Both the position numbers and the translations under genes were made by a program. A DNA stretch of 64,000 nucleotides from Paratinospora sagittata. Lineage: Eukaryota > Streptophyta > Magnoliopsida > Ranunculales > Menispermaceae. The DNA is taken from positions 20,337,115 to 20,401,114 of the forward strand of contig CM069604.1 in the NCBI GenBank assembly GCA_035771175.1. Reading direction: 5' to 3'. The notes beneath the pieces were generated by a model that worked only from the letters and a program-made list of their open reading frames with translations, did no database searches and was not told where the DNA came from. This document shows, in pieces, positions 39,670 through 51,902 of this stretch (position 1 is the stretch's first letter; every line of letters begins with the position of its first letter).

Positions 39670-42600
39670 TTATCAAGGCCTATAGCGCGCTATTGCCCAT
39701 TTTGCTAAAAATAGAAATATCACGACAACAGCTTTATTGCGAGTTATTAAAGGGGATAACGCGCTATATACAATTTTCCAGAAAAACAAATGTTTTACTA
39801 TAGAACCCTATCGGCGTGCTATCAACACTGATAATGCGTTAGTGCCTTCTGGAAAGTTTTAGCAAATTGGTGGATAGCCTTATTTTTGAAAAAGCAAAGA
39901 ATCATTCCATTAACTCAAAACATATTGATATAAGATTAAAATGTTTTAAAAAATTCAAAACTTATTGAAATTATGATTAAAACCTTTCGAAAAACATCTT
40001 TTCAAAATGAAATACTATATATCGAAGTGATTTTGAAGACTTTGCAATTTTCAGAGTTTTAGTGCTGAGATTGATCGAGAAGTTACCCTACACCCCAAAG
40101 CTAAAACTAATGCATTAGACATGTGATATGTCTTCAATCTTCGAGGTTGATCTTTGTAGACTTCAAAAGGAGGTTATCTGCACGACAATTTGCAATTTTG
40201 ATTCGTTTTGGACTTTGTTTGAACAAATGCAAGAATCACGACTTTCTTCTATTTAAACACTCTTGGGAAAGCTCAGTCTAACTTGCAAAAATCGTGTGTG
40301 CTCTATCTTTAAAAATCAGAGAATGAGGGTTTTATAAAATTAGCAGTTGCAGGTTAAAGAGTTAGAGAGTAAAGAATGATTTGAATTCAAAACGTTGTTT
40401 AATCTAAAGTTGTTTTGGGCGTGCGAGACAATGGGAATTTGGTGTTAGTAGAGAATATTTCAATTAAGATAACCTGGCAAAATTGTGTAAGAAATAGAAA
40501 AATCGAGCAAGCAGAAGTGTCAACATTTTTCTCTTTAGAAATATTAGATTTTAGTCCAAGACTTGGATCGCTTGCTATTGGGTTGTGTATCATGTTCTCT
40601 ATTGACAGATAGTAGGCTATAGCAGGTCGATATACACAAACCCGAGAACCGTGTTTTTCAGACTTTCCGATAGAGTGGTATCAAGGCCTATAGCGCGCTA
40701 TTGCCCATTTTACTAAAAATAGAAAAATCACGACAACAGCTTTATTGCGTGTTATCAAAGGGGATAACGCGCTATAAACAATTTTCCAGAAAAACAAATG
40801 TTTTATTATAGAACCCTATCAGCGTGCTATCAACACTGATAGTGCGCTAGTGCCTTCTAGAAAGTTTTAGAAAATTGGTGGATAGCCTTATTTTTGAAAA
40901 ACTAAAGAATCATTCCATTAACTCAAAACATATTGATATAAGATTGAAAACTTTTAAATAATTCAAAATTATTGAAATTATGATTAAAACCTTTCGAAAA
41001 ACATCTTTTCAAAATTAAATACTATATCGAAGTGATTTTGAAGAGTTTGCAATTTTCAGAGTTTTAGTGCTGAGATTGATCGAGAAGTTACCCTACACCC
41101 CAAAGCTAAAACTAATGCATTAGACATGAGATATGTCTTCAATCTTCGAGGTTGATCTTTGTAGACTTCGAAATGAGGTTATCTGCAAGACAGTTTGCAA
41201 TTTTGATTCGTTTCGAAGTTTGTTTGGGCAAATGCAAGAATCATGACTTTCTTCTATTTAAACACTCTTTGGAAAGCTCAGCCTAACTTGCAAAATTCGT
41301 GTGTGTTCTATCTTTGAAAATCAGAAAATGAGGGTTTTATAAAATTAGCAGTTGCAGGTTAAAGAGCAAGAGAGTACAGAATGATTTGAATTCAAAACGT
41401 TGTTTAATCTAAAGTTGTTTTGGGCGTGCGAGATAATGGGAATTTGGTGTTAGTAGAGAATATTTCAATTAAGATAACCTGGCAAAACTATGTAAGGATA
41501 AGAAAAATCGAGCAAGCTGAAGTGTCAACATTTTTTTCTTTAGAAATATTAGATTTTAGTCCAAGACTTGGATCACTTGCTATTAGGTTGTGTATCATGT
41601 TCTCTATTGACAGATAGCAGGCTATAGCTGGTCGATATACACAAACTAGAGAACTCGTGTTTTTCAGACTTTCCGATAGCGTGTTATTTCGCCTATAGAG
41701 CGCTATTGCCCATTTTACTAAAAATAGAAAGATCACTACAACAGCTTTATTGCGAGTTATCAAAGGGGATAACGCGCAATATACAATTTTCCAGAAAAAC
41801 AAATGTTTTACTATAGAACCCTATCAGGGTGCTATCAACACTGATAGCGCGCTAGTGCCTTCTGGAAAGTTTTGGCAAACAGCTGGATAGCCTTATTTTT
41901 GAAAAACTAAAGAATCATTCCATTAACTCAAAGCATATTGATATAAGATTAAAAAGTTTTAAAAAATTCAAAACTTATTGAAATTATGATTAAAACCTTT
42001 CGAAAAACATCTTTTCAAAATGAAATACTATATCGAAGTGATTTTGAAGACTTTGCAATTTTCAGAGTTTTACTGCTGAGATTGATCGATAAGTTGCCCT
42101 ACACCCCAAAGCTAAAACTAATGCATTACACATAAAATATGTCTTCAATCTTCAAGGTTGATCTTTGTAGACTTCGAAAGGAGGTTATCTGCACGACAGT
42201 TTGCAATTTTGATTCGTTTCGAAGGTTGTTTGAGCAAATGCAAGAATCAAGCCTTTCATCTATTTAAACACTCTTTGGAAAGCTCAGTCCAACTTGCAAA
42301 AATCGTGTGTGTTCTATCTTTTAAAAATAGAGAATGAGGGTTTTAAAAAATTAGCAGTTGCAGGTTAAAGAGCAAGAGAGTACAGAATGATTTGAATTTA
42401 AAACGTTGTTTAATCTAAAGTTGTTTTGGGCGTGCGAGACAATGGGAATCTGGTGTTAGTAGAGAATATTTCAATTAAGGTAACCTGACAAAACTGTGTA
42501 AGGAATAGAAAAATCGAGCAAGCAGAAGTGTCAACATTTTTCTCTTTAAAAATATTACATTTTAGTCTAAGACTTGGATCGCGTGCTATTGGGTTGTGTA

Positions 42601-43696
42601 TCATATTCTCTATTGACAGATAGCAGGCTATAACAGGTCGATATACACAAACCCGAGAACTCGTGTTTTTCAGACTTTCCGATAGCGTGTTATCAAGGCC
42701 TATAGCGCTCTATTGCCCATTTTACTAAAAATAGAAAGATCACGACAACAGCTTTATTGCGAGTTATCAAAAGGGATAACGCACTGTAGACAATTTTCCA
42801 GAAAAACAAATGTTTTACTATAGAACCCTATCAACATGCTATCAACAATGATAGTGCGCTAGTGCCTTCTGAAAAGTTTGGGCAAATTGGTGGATGGCCT
42901 TATTTTTGAAAAACTAAAGAATCATTCCATTAACTCAAAACATATTGATATAAGATTAAAAACTTTTAAATAATTCAAAACTTATTGTGATTATGATTAA
43001 AACCTTTCGAAAAACATCTTTTCAAAATGAAATACTATTTCGAAGTGATTTTGAAGACATTGCAATTTTCAGAGTTTTAGTGCTGAGATTGATCGAGAAG
43101 TTACCCTACACCCCAAAGCTAAAACTAATGCATTAGACAAGAAACATGTCTTCAATCTTCGAGGTTGATCTTTGTAGACTTCGAAAGGTGGTGATCTGCA
43201 CGACAATTTACAATTTTTATTCGTTTCGAAGTTTGTTTGGGCAAATGAAAGAATCACGACTTTCTTCTATTTAAACATTCTTCGGAAAGGTCAGTCTAAC
43301 TTACAAAAATCGTGTGTGTTCTATCTTTGAAAATCAGAGAATGAGGGTTTTATAAAATTAGCAGTTGCATGTTAAAGAGCAAGAGAGTACAAAAATATTT
43401 GAATTCAAAACGTTGTTTAATCTAAAGTTGTTTTGGGCGTGCGAGACAATGGGAATCTGGTGTTAGTAGAGAATATTTCAATTAAGGTAACCTGACAAAA
43501 CTGTGTAAGGAATAGAAAAATCGAGCAAGCAGAAGTGTCAACATTTTTCTCTTTAAAAATATTAGATTTTAGTCTAAGACTTGGATCGCGTGCTATTGGG
43601 TTGTGTATCATGTTCTCTGTTGACAGATAGGAGGCTATAGCAGGTCGATATACACAAACCCGAGAACTCGTGTTTTTCAGACTTTCCGATAGCGTG
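39670..43696 (+). repeat. 4027-bp four-monomer HOR, copy 1
   Basis: Anchors at 40409, 41414, 42420 and 43427 recur 4027 bp later. Private variants shared by both copies include CATTTTGCTAAAAATAG, CCCTATCGGCGTGC, GATAATGCGTTAGTG, AACTATGTAAGGATAAG and GTGTTATTTCGCC. The left limit is between about 39666 (GATAGAGTG, against GATAGCGTG at 43693) and 39700. The monomer types differ from the PQRST set, so this is an independent amplification. Confidence 0.87.
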
Positions 43697-46600
43697 TTAT
43701 CAAGGCCTATAGCGCGCTATTGCCCATTTTGCTAAAAATAGAAATATCACGACAACAGCTTTATTGCGAGTTATTAAAGGGGATAACGCGCTATATACAA
43801 TTTTCCAGAAAAACAAATGTTTTACTATAGAACCCTATCGGCGTGCTATCAACACTGATAATGCGTTAGTGCCTTCTGGAAAGTTTTAGCAAATTGGTGG
43901 ATAGCCTTATTTTTGAAAAAGCAAAGAATCATTCCATTAACTCAAAACATATTGATATAAGATTAAAAAGTTTTAAAAAATTCAAAACTTATTGAAATTA
44001 TGATTAAAACCTTTCGAAAAACATCTTTTCAAAATGAAATACTATATATCGAAGTGATTTTGAAGACTTTGCAATTTTCAGAGTTTTAGTGCTGAGATTG
44101 ATCGAGAAGTTACCCTACACCCCAAAGCTAAAACTAATGCATTAGACATGTGATATGTCTTCAATCTTCGAGGTTGATCTTTGTAGACTTCAAAAGGAGG
44201 TTATCTGCACGACAATTTGCAATTTTGATTCGTTTTGGACTTTGTTTGAACAAATGCAAGAATCACGACTTTCTTCTATTTAAACACTCTTGGGAAAGCT
44301 CAGTCTAACTTGCAAAAATCGTGTGTGCTCTATCTTTAAAAATCAGAGAATGAGGGTTTTATAAAATTAGCAGTTGCAGGTTAAAGAGTTAGAGAGTAAA
44401 GAATGATTTGAATTCAAAACGTTGTTTAATCTAAAGTTGTTTTGGGCGTGCGAGACAATGGGAATTTGGTGTTAGTAGAGAATATTTCAATTAAGATAAC
44501 CTGGCAAAATTGTGTAAGAAATAGAAAAATCGAGCAAGCAGAAGTGTCAACATTTTTCTCTTTAGAAATATTAGATTTTAGTCCAAGACTTGGATCGCTT
44601 GCTATTGGGTTGTGTATCATGTTCTCTATTGACAGATAGTAGGCTATAGCAGGTCGATATACACAAACCCGAGAACCGTGTTTTTCAGACTTTCCGATAG
44701 AGTGGTATCAAGGCCTATAGCGCGCTATTGCCCATTTTACTAAAAATAGAAAAATCACGACAACAGCTTTATTGCGTGTTATCAAAGGGGATAACGCGCT
44801 ATAAACAATTTTCCAGAAAAACAAATGTTTTATTATAGAACCCTATCAGCGTGCTATCAACACTGATAGTGCGCTAGTGCCTTCTAGAAAGTTTTAGAAA
44901 ATTGGTGGATAGCCTTATTTTTGAAAAACTAAAGAATCATTCCATTAACTCAAAACATATTGATATAAGATTGAAAACTTTTAAATAATTCAAAATTATT
45001 GAAATTATGATTAAAACCTTTCGAAAAACATCTTTTCAAAATTAAATACTATATCGAAGTGATTTTGAAGAGTTTGCAATTTTCAGAGTTTTAGTGCTGA
45101 GATTGATCGAGAAGTTACCCTACACCCCAAAGCTAAAACTAATGCATTAGACATGAGATATGTCTTCAATCTTCGAGGTTGATCTTTGTAGACTTCGAAA
45201 TGAGGTTATCTGCAAGACAGTTTGCAATTTTGATTCGTTTCGAAGTTTGTTTGGGCAAATGCAAGAATCATGACTTTCTTCTATTTAAACACTCTTTGGA
45301 AAGCTCAGCCTAACTTGCAAAATTCGTGTGTGTTCTATCTTTGAAAATCAGAAAATGAGGGTTTTATAAAATTAGCAGTTGCAGGTTAAAGAGCAAGAGA
45401 GTACAGAATGATTTGAATTCAAAACGTTGTTTAATCTAAAGTTGTTTTGGGCGTGCGAGATAATGGGAATCTGGTGTTAGTAGAGAATATTTCAATTAAG
45501 ATAACCTGGCAAAACTATGTAAGGATAAGAAAAATCGAGCAAGCTGAAGTGTCAACATTTTTTTCTTTAGAAATATTAGATTTTAGTCCAAGACTTGGAT
45601 CACTTGCTATTAGGTTGTGTATCATGTTCTCTATTGACAGATAGCAGGCTATAGCTGGTCGATATACACAAACTAGAGAACTCGTGTTTTTCAGACTTTC
45701 CGATAGCGTGTTATTTCGCCTATAGAGCGCTATTGCCCATTTTACTAAAAATAGAAAGATCACTACAACAGCTTTATTGCGAGTTATCAAAGGGGATAAC
45801 GCGCAATATACAATTTTCCAGAAAAACAAATGTTTTACTATAGAACCCTATCAGGGTGCTATCAACACTGATAGCGCGCTAGTGCCTTTTGGAAAGTTTT
45901 GGCAAACAGCTGGATAGCCTTATTTTTGAAAAACTAAAGAATCATTCCATTAACTCAAAGCATATTGATATAAGATTAAAAAGTTTTAAAAAATTCAAAA
46001 CTTATTGAAATTATGATTAAAACCTTTCGAAAAACATCTTTTCAAAATGAAATACTATATCGAAGTGATTTTGAAGACTTTGCAATTTTCAGAGTTTTAC
46101 TGCTGAGATTGATCGATAAGTTGCCCTACACCCCAAAGCTAAAACTAATGCATTACACATAAAATATGTCTTCAATCTTCAAGGTTGATCTTTGTAGACT
46201 TCGAAAGGAGGTTATCTGCACGACAGTTTGCAATTTTGATTCGTTTCGAAGGTTGTTTGAGCAAATGCAAGAATCAAGCCTTTCATCTATTTAAACACTC
46301 TTTGGAAAGCTCAGTCCAACTTGCAAAAATCGTGTGTGTTCTATCTTTTAAAAATAGAGAATGAGGGTTTTAAAAAATTAGCAGTTGCAGGTTAAAGAGC
46401 AAGAGAGTACAGAATGATTTGAATTTAAAACGTTGTTTAATCTAAAGTTGTTTTGGGCGTGCGAGACAATGGGAATCTGGTGTTAGTAGAGAATATTTCA
46501 ATTAAGGTAACCTGACAAAACTGTGTAAGGAATAGAAAAATCGAGCAAGCAGAAGTGTCAACATTTTTCTCTTTAAAAATATTACATTTTAGTCTAAGAC

Positions 46601-47000
46601 TTGGATCGCGTGCTATTGGGTTGTGTATCATATTCTCTATTGACAGATAGCAGGCTATAACAGGTCGATATACACAAACCCGAGAACTCGTGTTTTTCAG
46701 ACTTTCCGATAGCGTGTTATCAAGGCCTATAGCGCTCTATTGCCCATTTTACTAAAAATAGAAAGATCACGACAACAGCTTTATTGCGAGTTATCAAAAG
46801 GGATAACGCACTGTAGACAATTTTCCAGAAAAACAAATGTTTTACTATAGAACCCTATCAACATGCTATCAACAATGATAGTGCGCTAGTGCCTTCTGAA
46901 AAGTTTGGGCAAATTGGTGGATGGCCTTATTTTTGAAAAACTAAAGAATCATTCCATTAACTCAAAACATATTGATATAAGATTAAAAACTTTTAAATAA
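43697..47000 (+). repeat. 4027-bp four-monomer HOR, copy 2, truncated by gap
   Basis: Anchors are at 44436, 45441 and 46447. It is nearly identical to copy 1. Differences seen include C at 45471 where copy 1 has T at 41444, and GTGCCTTTTGG near 45882 where copy 1 has GTGCCTTCTGG. The sequence stops inside the fourth monomer at CTTTTAAATAA, the point corresponding to about 42973 in copy 1. Confidence 0.87.
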
Positions 47001-47100
47001 NNNNNNNNNNNNNNNNNNNNNNNNNNNNNNNNNNNNNNNNNNNNNNNNNNNNNNNNNNNNNNNNNNNNNNNNNNNNNNNNNNNNNNNNNNNNNNNNNNNN
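47001..47100. other. Assembly gap, 100 N
   Basis: A run of exactly 100 N. That round size is the usual placeholder for a gap of unknown length. The satellite reads in one orientation before it and the opposite after it, and the subfamily changes too. The true sequence of the switch point is not represented. Confidence 0.98.
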
Positions 47101-47329
47101 TTTTGAATTCAAATCATTCTGTACTACTCTCTTGCTCTTTAACCTGCAACTGCTAATTTTATAAAACCCTCATTCTCTGATTTTTAAAGATAGAACACAC
47201 ACGATTTTTGCAGGTTAGACTGAGCTTTCCGAAGAGTGTTTAAAGATAAGAAAGTCGTGATTCTTGCATTTGCCCAAACAAACATCGAAACGAATCAAAA
47301 TTGCAAACTGTCTTGCAGATAACCTCATT

Positions 47330-47514
47330 ATTTCGCAAGTTCTTCATTTTAGCCCTTTTGTGCTGAGATTTCCAGAGGCTATCTATTGTTTTAAACTGTA
47401 AGTATATGAATTGTTATCGGTAAGAAAACACATCAAACAAGAAGACATCACCTGTATTTTTTTTTTCTAAGCGCTACTACAACTAATCATCAACAACACA
47501 TCGAACAATAGCTA
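47330..47514 (-). repeat. Block B-specific ~186-bp segment (first copy shown)
   Basis: In block B the segment lies between AACCTCATT and CGAAGTCCAC. In block A the corresponding bases are contiguous (reverse complement ACTTCGAAATGAGG, as at 41166). It contains a T-run after CCTGTA, the words CATCAAACAAGAAGACATC and AACAATAGCTATCG, and no open frame of note. It recurs at the same offset (about 229 bp after TTTTGAATTC) in all 14 complete monomers. CGA occurs at both edges, which could be a 3-bp duplication or chance. Whether it was inserted in B or deleted in A is not decided by these data. Confidence 0.85.
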
Positions 47515-49501
47515 TCGAAGTCCACAAAGATCAAGCACGAAGATTGAAGACATATCTCATGTCTAATGCATTAGTTTTAGCTTTGGGGATTAGGGTAACT
47601 TCTCGATCAATCTAAGCACTAAAACTCTGAAAATTGAAAAGTCTTCAAAATCACTTCGATATAGCATTTCATTTTGAAAAGATGTTTTTCGAAAGGTTTT
47701 AATCATAATTTCAAGAAATTTTGAATTATTTAAAAGTTTTTAATCTTATATCAATATGTTTTGAGTTAATGGAACGATTCTTTAGTTTTTCAAAAATAAG
47801 GCTATCCAGCAATTTGCCAAAACTTTCCAGAAGCCACTACCGCACTATCAGTGTTGATAGCACGTTGATAGGGTTCTATAATAAATATTTGTTTTTATGG
47901 AAAATTGTCTATAGCGCGTTATCCCCTTTGATAACTCGGTATAAAGCTGTTCTCGTGATCTTTCCATCTTTAGTAAAATGGGCAATAGCGCGCAATAGGC
48001 CTTGATAACACTCTTTCGGAAAGTCCAAAATACTCGAGCTCTCGGGTTTGTGTATATCGACCACCTGCTATAGCCTGCTATCTGTCAATAGAGAACAGGA
48101 CACACAACCCAATAGCACGCGATCCACGTCTTAGACTAAAATCTAATATTTCCAACGAGAAAAATGTTGACACTTCTGCTTGCTCGATTTTTCTATTCCT
48201 TACACAGTTTTGCCAGGTTATCTTTATTGAAATATTCTTTACTAACACCTTGATGATTCCCATTGTCTCGCACGCCCAAAACAACTTTAGATTAAACAAC
48301 GTTTTGAATTCAAATCATTCTGTACTACTCTCTTGCTCTTTAACCTGCAACTGCTAATTTTATAAAACCCTCATTCTCTGATTTTTAAAGATAGAACACA
48401 CACGATTTTTGCAGGTTAGACTGAGCTTTTCGAAGAGTGTTTAAAGATAAGAAAGTCGTGATTCTTGCATTTGCCCAAACAAACATCGAAACGAATCAAA
48501 ATTGCAAACTGTCTTGCAGATAACCTCATTATTTCGCAAGTTCTTCATTTTAGCCCTTTTGTGCTGAGATTTCCAGAGGCTATCTATTGTTTTAAACTGT
48601 AAGTATATGAATTGTTATCGGTAAGAAAACACATCAAACAAGAAGACATCACCTGTATTTTTTTTTTCTAAGCGCTACTACAACTAATCACAACAACACA
48701 TCGAACAATAGCTATCGAAGTCCACATAGATCAAGCTCGAAGATTGAAGACATATCTCATGTCTAATGCATTAGTTTTAGCTTTGGGGTGTAGGGTAACT
48801 TCTCGATCAATCTAAGCACTAAAACTCTGAAAATTGGAAAGTCTTCAAAATCACTTCGATATAGCATTTCATTTTGAAAAGATGTTTTTCGAAAGGTTTT
48901 AATCATAATTTCAAGAAATTTTGAATTATTTAAAAGTTTTTAATCTTATATCAATATGTTTTGAGTTAATGGAACGATTCTTTAGTTTTTCAAAAATAAG
49001 GCTATCCAGCAATTTGCCAAAACATTCCAGAAGCCACTACCGCACTATCAGTGTTGATAGCACGCTGATAGGGTTCTATAATAAATATTTGTTTTTATGG
49101 AAAATTGTCTATAGCGCGTTATCCCCTTTGATAACTCGGTATAAAGCTGTTCTCGTGATCTTTCCATCTTTAGTAAAATGGGCAATAGCGCGCTATAGGC
49201 CTTGATAACACTCTGTCGGAAAGTCCAAAATACTCGAGCTCTCGGGTTTGTGTATATCGACCACCTGCTATAGCCTGCTATCTGTCAATAGAGAACAGGA
49301 CACACAACCCAATAGCACGCGATCCACGTCTTAGACTAAAATCTAATATTTCCAACGAGAAAAATGTTGACACTTCTGCTCGCTCGATTTTTCTATTCCT
49401 TACACAGTTTTGCCAGGTTATCTTTATTGAAATATTCTTTACTAACACCTTGATGATTCCCATTGTCTCGCACGCCCAAAACAACTTTAGATTAAACAAC
49501 G

Positions 49502-51902
49502 TTTTGAATTCAAATCATTTTGTACTACTCTCTTGCTCTTTAACCTGCAACTGCAAATTTTATAAAACCCTCATTCTCTGATTTTTAAAGATAGAACACA
49601 CACGATTTTTGCAGGTTAGACTGAGCTTTCCGAAGAGTGTTTAAAGATAAGAAAGTCGTGATTCTTGCATTTGCCCAAACAAACTTCGAAACGAATCAAA
49701 ATTGCAAACTGTCTTGCAGATAACCTCATTATTTCGCAAGTTCTTCATTTTAGCCCTTTTGTGCTGAGATTTCCAGAGGCTATCTATTGTTTTAAACTGT
49801 AAGTATATGAATTGTTATCGGTAAGAAAACACATCAAACAAGAAGACATCACCTGTATTTTTTTTTTCTAAGCGCTACTACAACTAATCACAACAACACA
49901 TCGAACAATAGCTATCGAAGTCCACAAAGATCAAGCACGAAGATTGAAGACATATCTCATGTCTAATGCATTAGTTTTAGCTTTGGGGTGTAGGGTAACT
50001 TCTCGATCAATCTAAGCACTAAAACTCTGAAAATTGAAAAGTCTTCAAAATCACTTCAATATAGCATTTCATTTTGAAAAGATGTTTTTCGAAAGGTTTT
50101 AATCATAATTTCAAGAAATTTTGAATTATTTAAAAGTTTTTAATCTTATATCAATATGTTTTGAGTTAATGGAACGATTCTTTAGTTTTTCAAAAATAAG
50201 GCTATCCAGCAATTTGTCAAAACTTTCCAGAAGCCACTACCGCACTATCAGTGTTGATAGCACGCTGATAGGGTTCTATAATAAATATTTGTTTTTATGG
50301 AAAATTGTCTATAGCGCGTTATCCCCTTTGATAACTCGGTATAAAGCTGTTCTCGTGATCTTTCCATCTTTAGTAAAATGGGCAATAGCGCGCTATAGGC
50401 CTTGATAACACTCTGTCGGAAAGTCCAAAATACTCGAGCTCTCGGGTTTGTGTATATCGACCACCTGCTATAGCCTGCTATCTGTCAATAGAGAACAGGA
50501 CACACAACCCAATAGCACGCGATCCACGTCTTAGACTAAAATCTAATATTTCCAACGAGAAAAATGTTGACACTTCTGCTCGCTCGATTTTTCTATTCCT
50601 TACACAGTTTTGCCAGGTTATCTTTATTGAAATATTCTTTACTAACACCTTGATGATTCCCATTGTCTCGCACGCCCAAAACAACTTTAGATTAAACAAC
50701 GTTTTGAATTCAAATCATTTTGTACTACTCTCTTGCTCTTTAACCTGCAACTGCTAATTTTATAAAACCCTCATTCTCTGATTTTTAAAGATAGAACACA
50801 CACGATTATTGCAGGTTAGACTGAGCTTTCCGAAGAGTGTTTAAAGATAAGAAAGTCGTGATGCTTGCATTTGCCCAAACAAACTTCGAAACGAATCAAA
50901 ATTGCAAACTGTCTTGCAGATAACCTCATTATTTTGCAAGTTCTTCATTTTAGCCCTTTTGTGCTGAGAATTCCAGAGGCTATCTATTGTTTTAAACTGT
51001 AAGTATATGAATTGTTATCGGTAAGAAAACACATCAAACAAGAAGACATCACCTGTATTTTTTTTTTCTAAGCGCTACTACAACTAATCATCAACAACAC
51101 ATCGAACAATAGCTATCGAAGTCCACAAAGATCAAGCACAAAGATTGAAGACATATCTCATGTCTAATGCATTAGTTTTAGCTTTGGGGTGTAGGGTAAC
51201 TTCTCGATCAATCTAAGCACTAAAACTCTGAAAATTGGAAAGTCTTCAAAATCACTTCGATATAGCATTTCATTTTGAAAAGATGTTTTTCGAAAGGTTT
51301 TAATCATAATTTCAAGAAATTTTGAATTATTTAAAAGTTTTTAATCTTATATCAATATGTTTTGAGTTAATGGAACGATTCTTTAGTTTTTCAAAAATAA
51401 GGCTATCCAGCAATTTGCCAAAACATTCCAGAAGCCACTACCGCACTATCAGTGTTGATAGCACGCTGATAGGGTTCTATAATAAATATTTGTTTTTATG
51501 GAAAATTGTCTATAGCGCGTTATCCCCTTTGATAACTCGGTATAAAGCTGTTCTCGTGATCTTTCCATCTTTAGTAAAATGGGCAATAGCGCGCTATAGG
51601 CCTTGATAACACTCTGTCGGAAAGTCCAAAATACTCGAGCTCTCGGGTTTGTGTATATCGACCACCTGCTATAGCCTGCTATCTGTCAATAGAGAACAGG
51701 ACACACAACCCAATAGCACGCGATCCACGTCTTAGACTAAAATCTAATATTTCCAACGAGAAAAATGTTGACACTTCTGCTCGCTCGATTTTTCTATTCC
51801 TTACACAGTTTTGCCAGGTTATCTTTATTGAAATATTCTTTACTAACACCTTGATGATTCCCATTGTCTCGCACGCCCAAAACAACTTTAGATTAAACAA
51901 CG
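49502..51902 (-). repeat. 2401-bp dimer unit in block B, copy 1
   Basis: The two monomers at 49502 and 50702 differ from each other but match the next pair. The first has CTGCAAATTT and CTTCAATATAGC; the second has CGATTATTGCAGG, GTGATGCTTGC and GCACAAAGATTG. Confidence 0.8.

Larger units (their letters stand above)
1..47000 (+). repeat. Satellite block A, ~1006-bp monomers, head to tail
   Basis: The same sequence recurs about every 1006 bp through the whole interval. Using the anchor GTTGTTTTGGG (GTTATTTTGGG in some types), successive copies begin at 922, 1929, 2935, 3941, 4946, 5951 and so on to 46447, giving 46 anchors. Most spacings are 1004-1010 bp. Shorter or longer steps (896, 911, 970, 985, 1168, 1433) are explained by deletions, one chimeric monomer and one inserted element. 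All copies have the same orientation; '+' is an arbitrary label for it. Monomers differ by scattered substitutions and small indels. No gene interrupts the array. A satellite is certain; the chromosomal site (centromere, pericentromere, knob or subtelomere) cannot be told from the sequence alone. Confidence 0.97.

Noticed and set aside
1..47000. CRISPR array or prokaryotic repeat system
   Set aside because: The repeat unit is about 1 kb with no short repeat-spacer pattern, and there are no cas genes.
47451..47470. Poly-T run in block B as a retroposon tail
   Set aside because: It is only about 9-10 bases, lies inside the B-specific segment and not at its edge, and is not next to a target duplication.
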